DNA of 5,846 nt, from contig SCTE01000301.1 in NCBI GenBank assembly GCA_004298915.1, positions 1-5,846 on the forward strand, in the 5' to 3' direction. The stretch is from Chloroflexota bacterium. GTDB lineage: Bacteria > Chloroflexota > Limnocylindria > Limnocylindrales > CSP1-4. Made by a program: the position numbers and the translations under genes. The notes below the pieces were generated by a model. The model was not told the origin of the DNA, searched no databases, and saw only the letters and a program-made list of their open reading frames with translations. The stretch's first letter is position 1. The number at the start of each line of letters is the position of its first letter. Shown here piece by piece: positions 5,693-5,846 of the stretch.

Positions 5693-5846
5693 GTGCCCAA
5701 GGACCCGACCCTCAAGATCGAGCGAGCCCTCTGGAGCGCAGGGCTGGAGCGCATCGTGGGCGTCGACGAAGTCGGCGTGGCGCCCACCTGCGGCGCGGTC
5801 GTCGCGGCGGCCGTGATCATCCGTCCGAACAGCCGCCGGATCGCCG
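5693..5846 (+). CDS. rnhB: Ribonuclease HII, N-terminal part (truncated by the window end)
   Basis: RNase HII cuts at single ribonucleotides in DNA and at RNA-DNA hybrids. Only 51 residues are visible, from a GTG start: a leading helix, then IVGVDEVGVAPTCGAVVAAAVII (21-43). This matches the family's first motif, usually G-[VI]-DE-[AV]-GRGPLAGPVVAAAV, with catalytic D25 and E26 present. The GRG tripeptide, which contacts the ribonucleotide-DNA junction, is replaced by G28-V29-A30, and PLAGP is PTCGA. The position after rplS is the usual place for rnhB, which supports the call. The GTG at 5693 is chosen as the nearest start to the conserved core; there is no Shine-Dalgarno. The gene continues past the window, so the other catalytic residues cannot be checked. 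A divergent RNase HII or a related paralogue is possible. Confidence 0.85.
   Translation, partial: MPKDPTLKIERALWSAGLERIVGVDEVGVAPTCGAVVAAAVIIRPNSRRIA

Noticed and set aside
1..5846. A novel mobile, defence or CRISPR-like system
   Set aside because: The window is a conserved housekeeping cluster without repeats of array type, transposase, integrase, toxin or nuclease-effector genes.

Overview
This is a high-GC bacterial window (by eye close to 70% G+C, strongly G/C-biased third codon positions) with seven complete genes and one partial gene, all on the + strand and tightly packed. The order is ffh, a DUF3352-type membrane-anchored protein, rpsP, khpA, rimM, trmD, rplS and the start of rnhB. 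This is the widely conserved bacterial cluster for protein targeting, ribosome maturation and tRNA modification, with one unusual insertion: the DUF3352-type gene between ffh and rpsP. Its signature (LPGDQR followed by FPGFADQ, after a single N-terminal membrane segment) is one I associate with high-GC Chloroflexota such as the Limnocylindria and relatives. That assignment is an inference from family memory, not a search.

Layout: ffh (7-1335) encodes the SRP GTPase and begins with GTG right at the window edge. A perfect Shine-Dalgarno overlapping its stop codon serves the DUF3352-type gene (1339-3129), which has a single membrane anchor and a large, internally duplicated extracytoplasmic part. 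A 46-base gap with a GC-rich hairpin and a GAGGAGGAA ribosome binding site leads into rpsP (3176-3430). khpA (3438-3671), rimM (3680-4399) and trmD (4401-5150) follow with gaps of 7, 8 and 1 bases, which implies one mRNA with translational coupling.

A 99-base gap after trmD holds an extended -10 promoter (TGCTATACT), an 11-base direct repeat and the leader of rplS (5250-5600). rplS is followed by a perfect 11-bp hairpin that looks like an intrinsic terminator. A new unit then starts with rnhB (5693 to beyond the window end), which appears to be leaderless.

Function: Ffh targets nascent membrane and secreted proteins. S16 and L19 are ribosomal proteins, RimM matures the 30S subunit, KhpA is a small RNA-binding KH protein, TrmD makes m1G37 in tRNA, and RNase HII removes ribonucleotides from DNA. 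No mobile element, CRISPR array, tRNA or rRNA was seen, and I see no new defence or mobile system. The points most worth a second look are the coupled DUF3352-type gene and its internal duplication, the degenerate GRG motif in RNase HII, the separate promoter and terminator around rplS, and the low-complexity tails on both RimM and TrmD.
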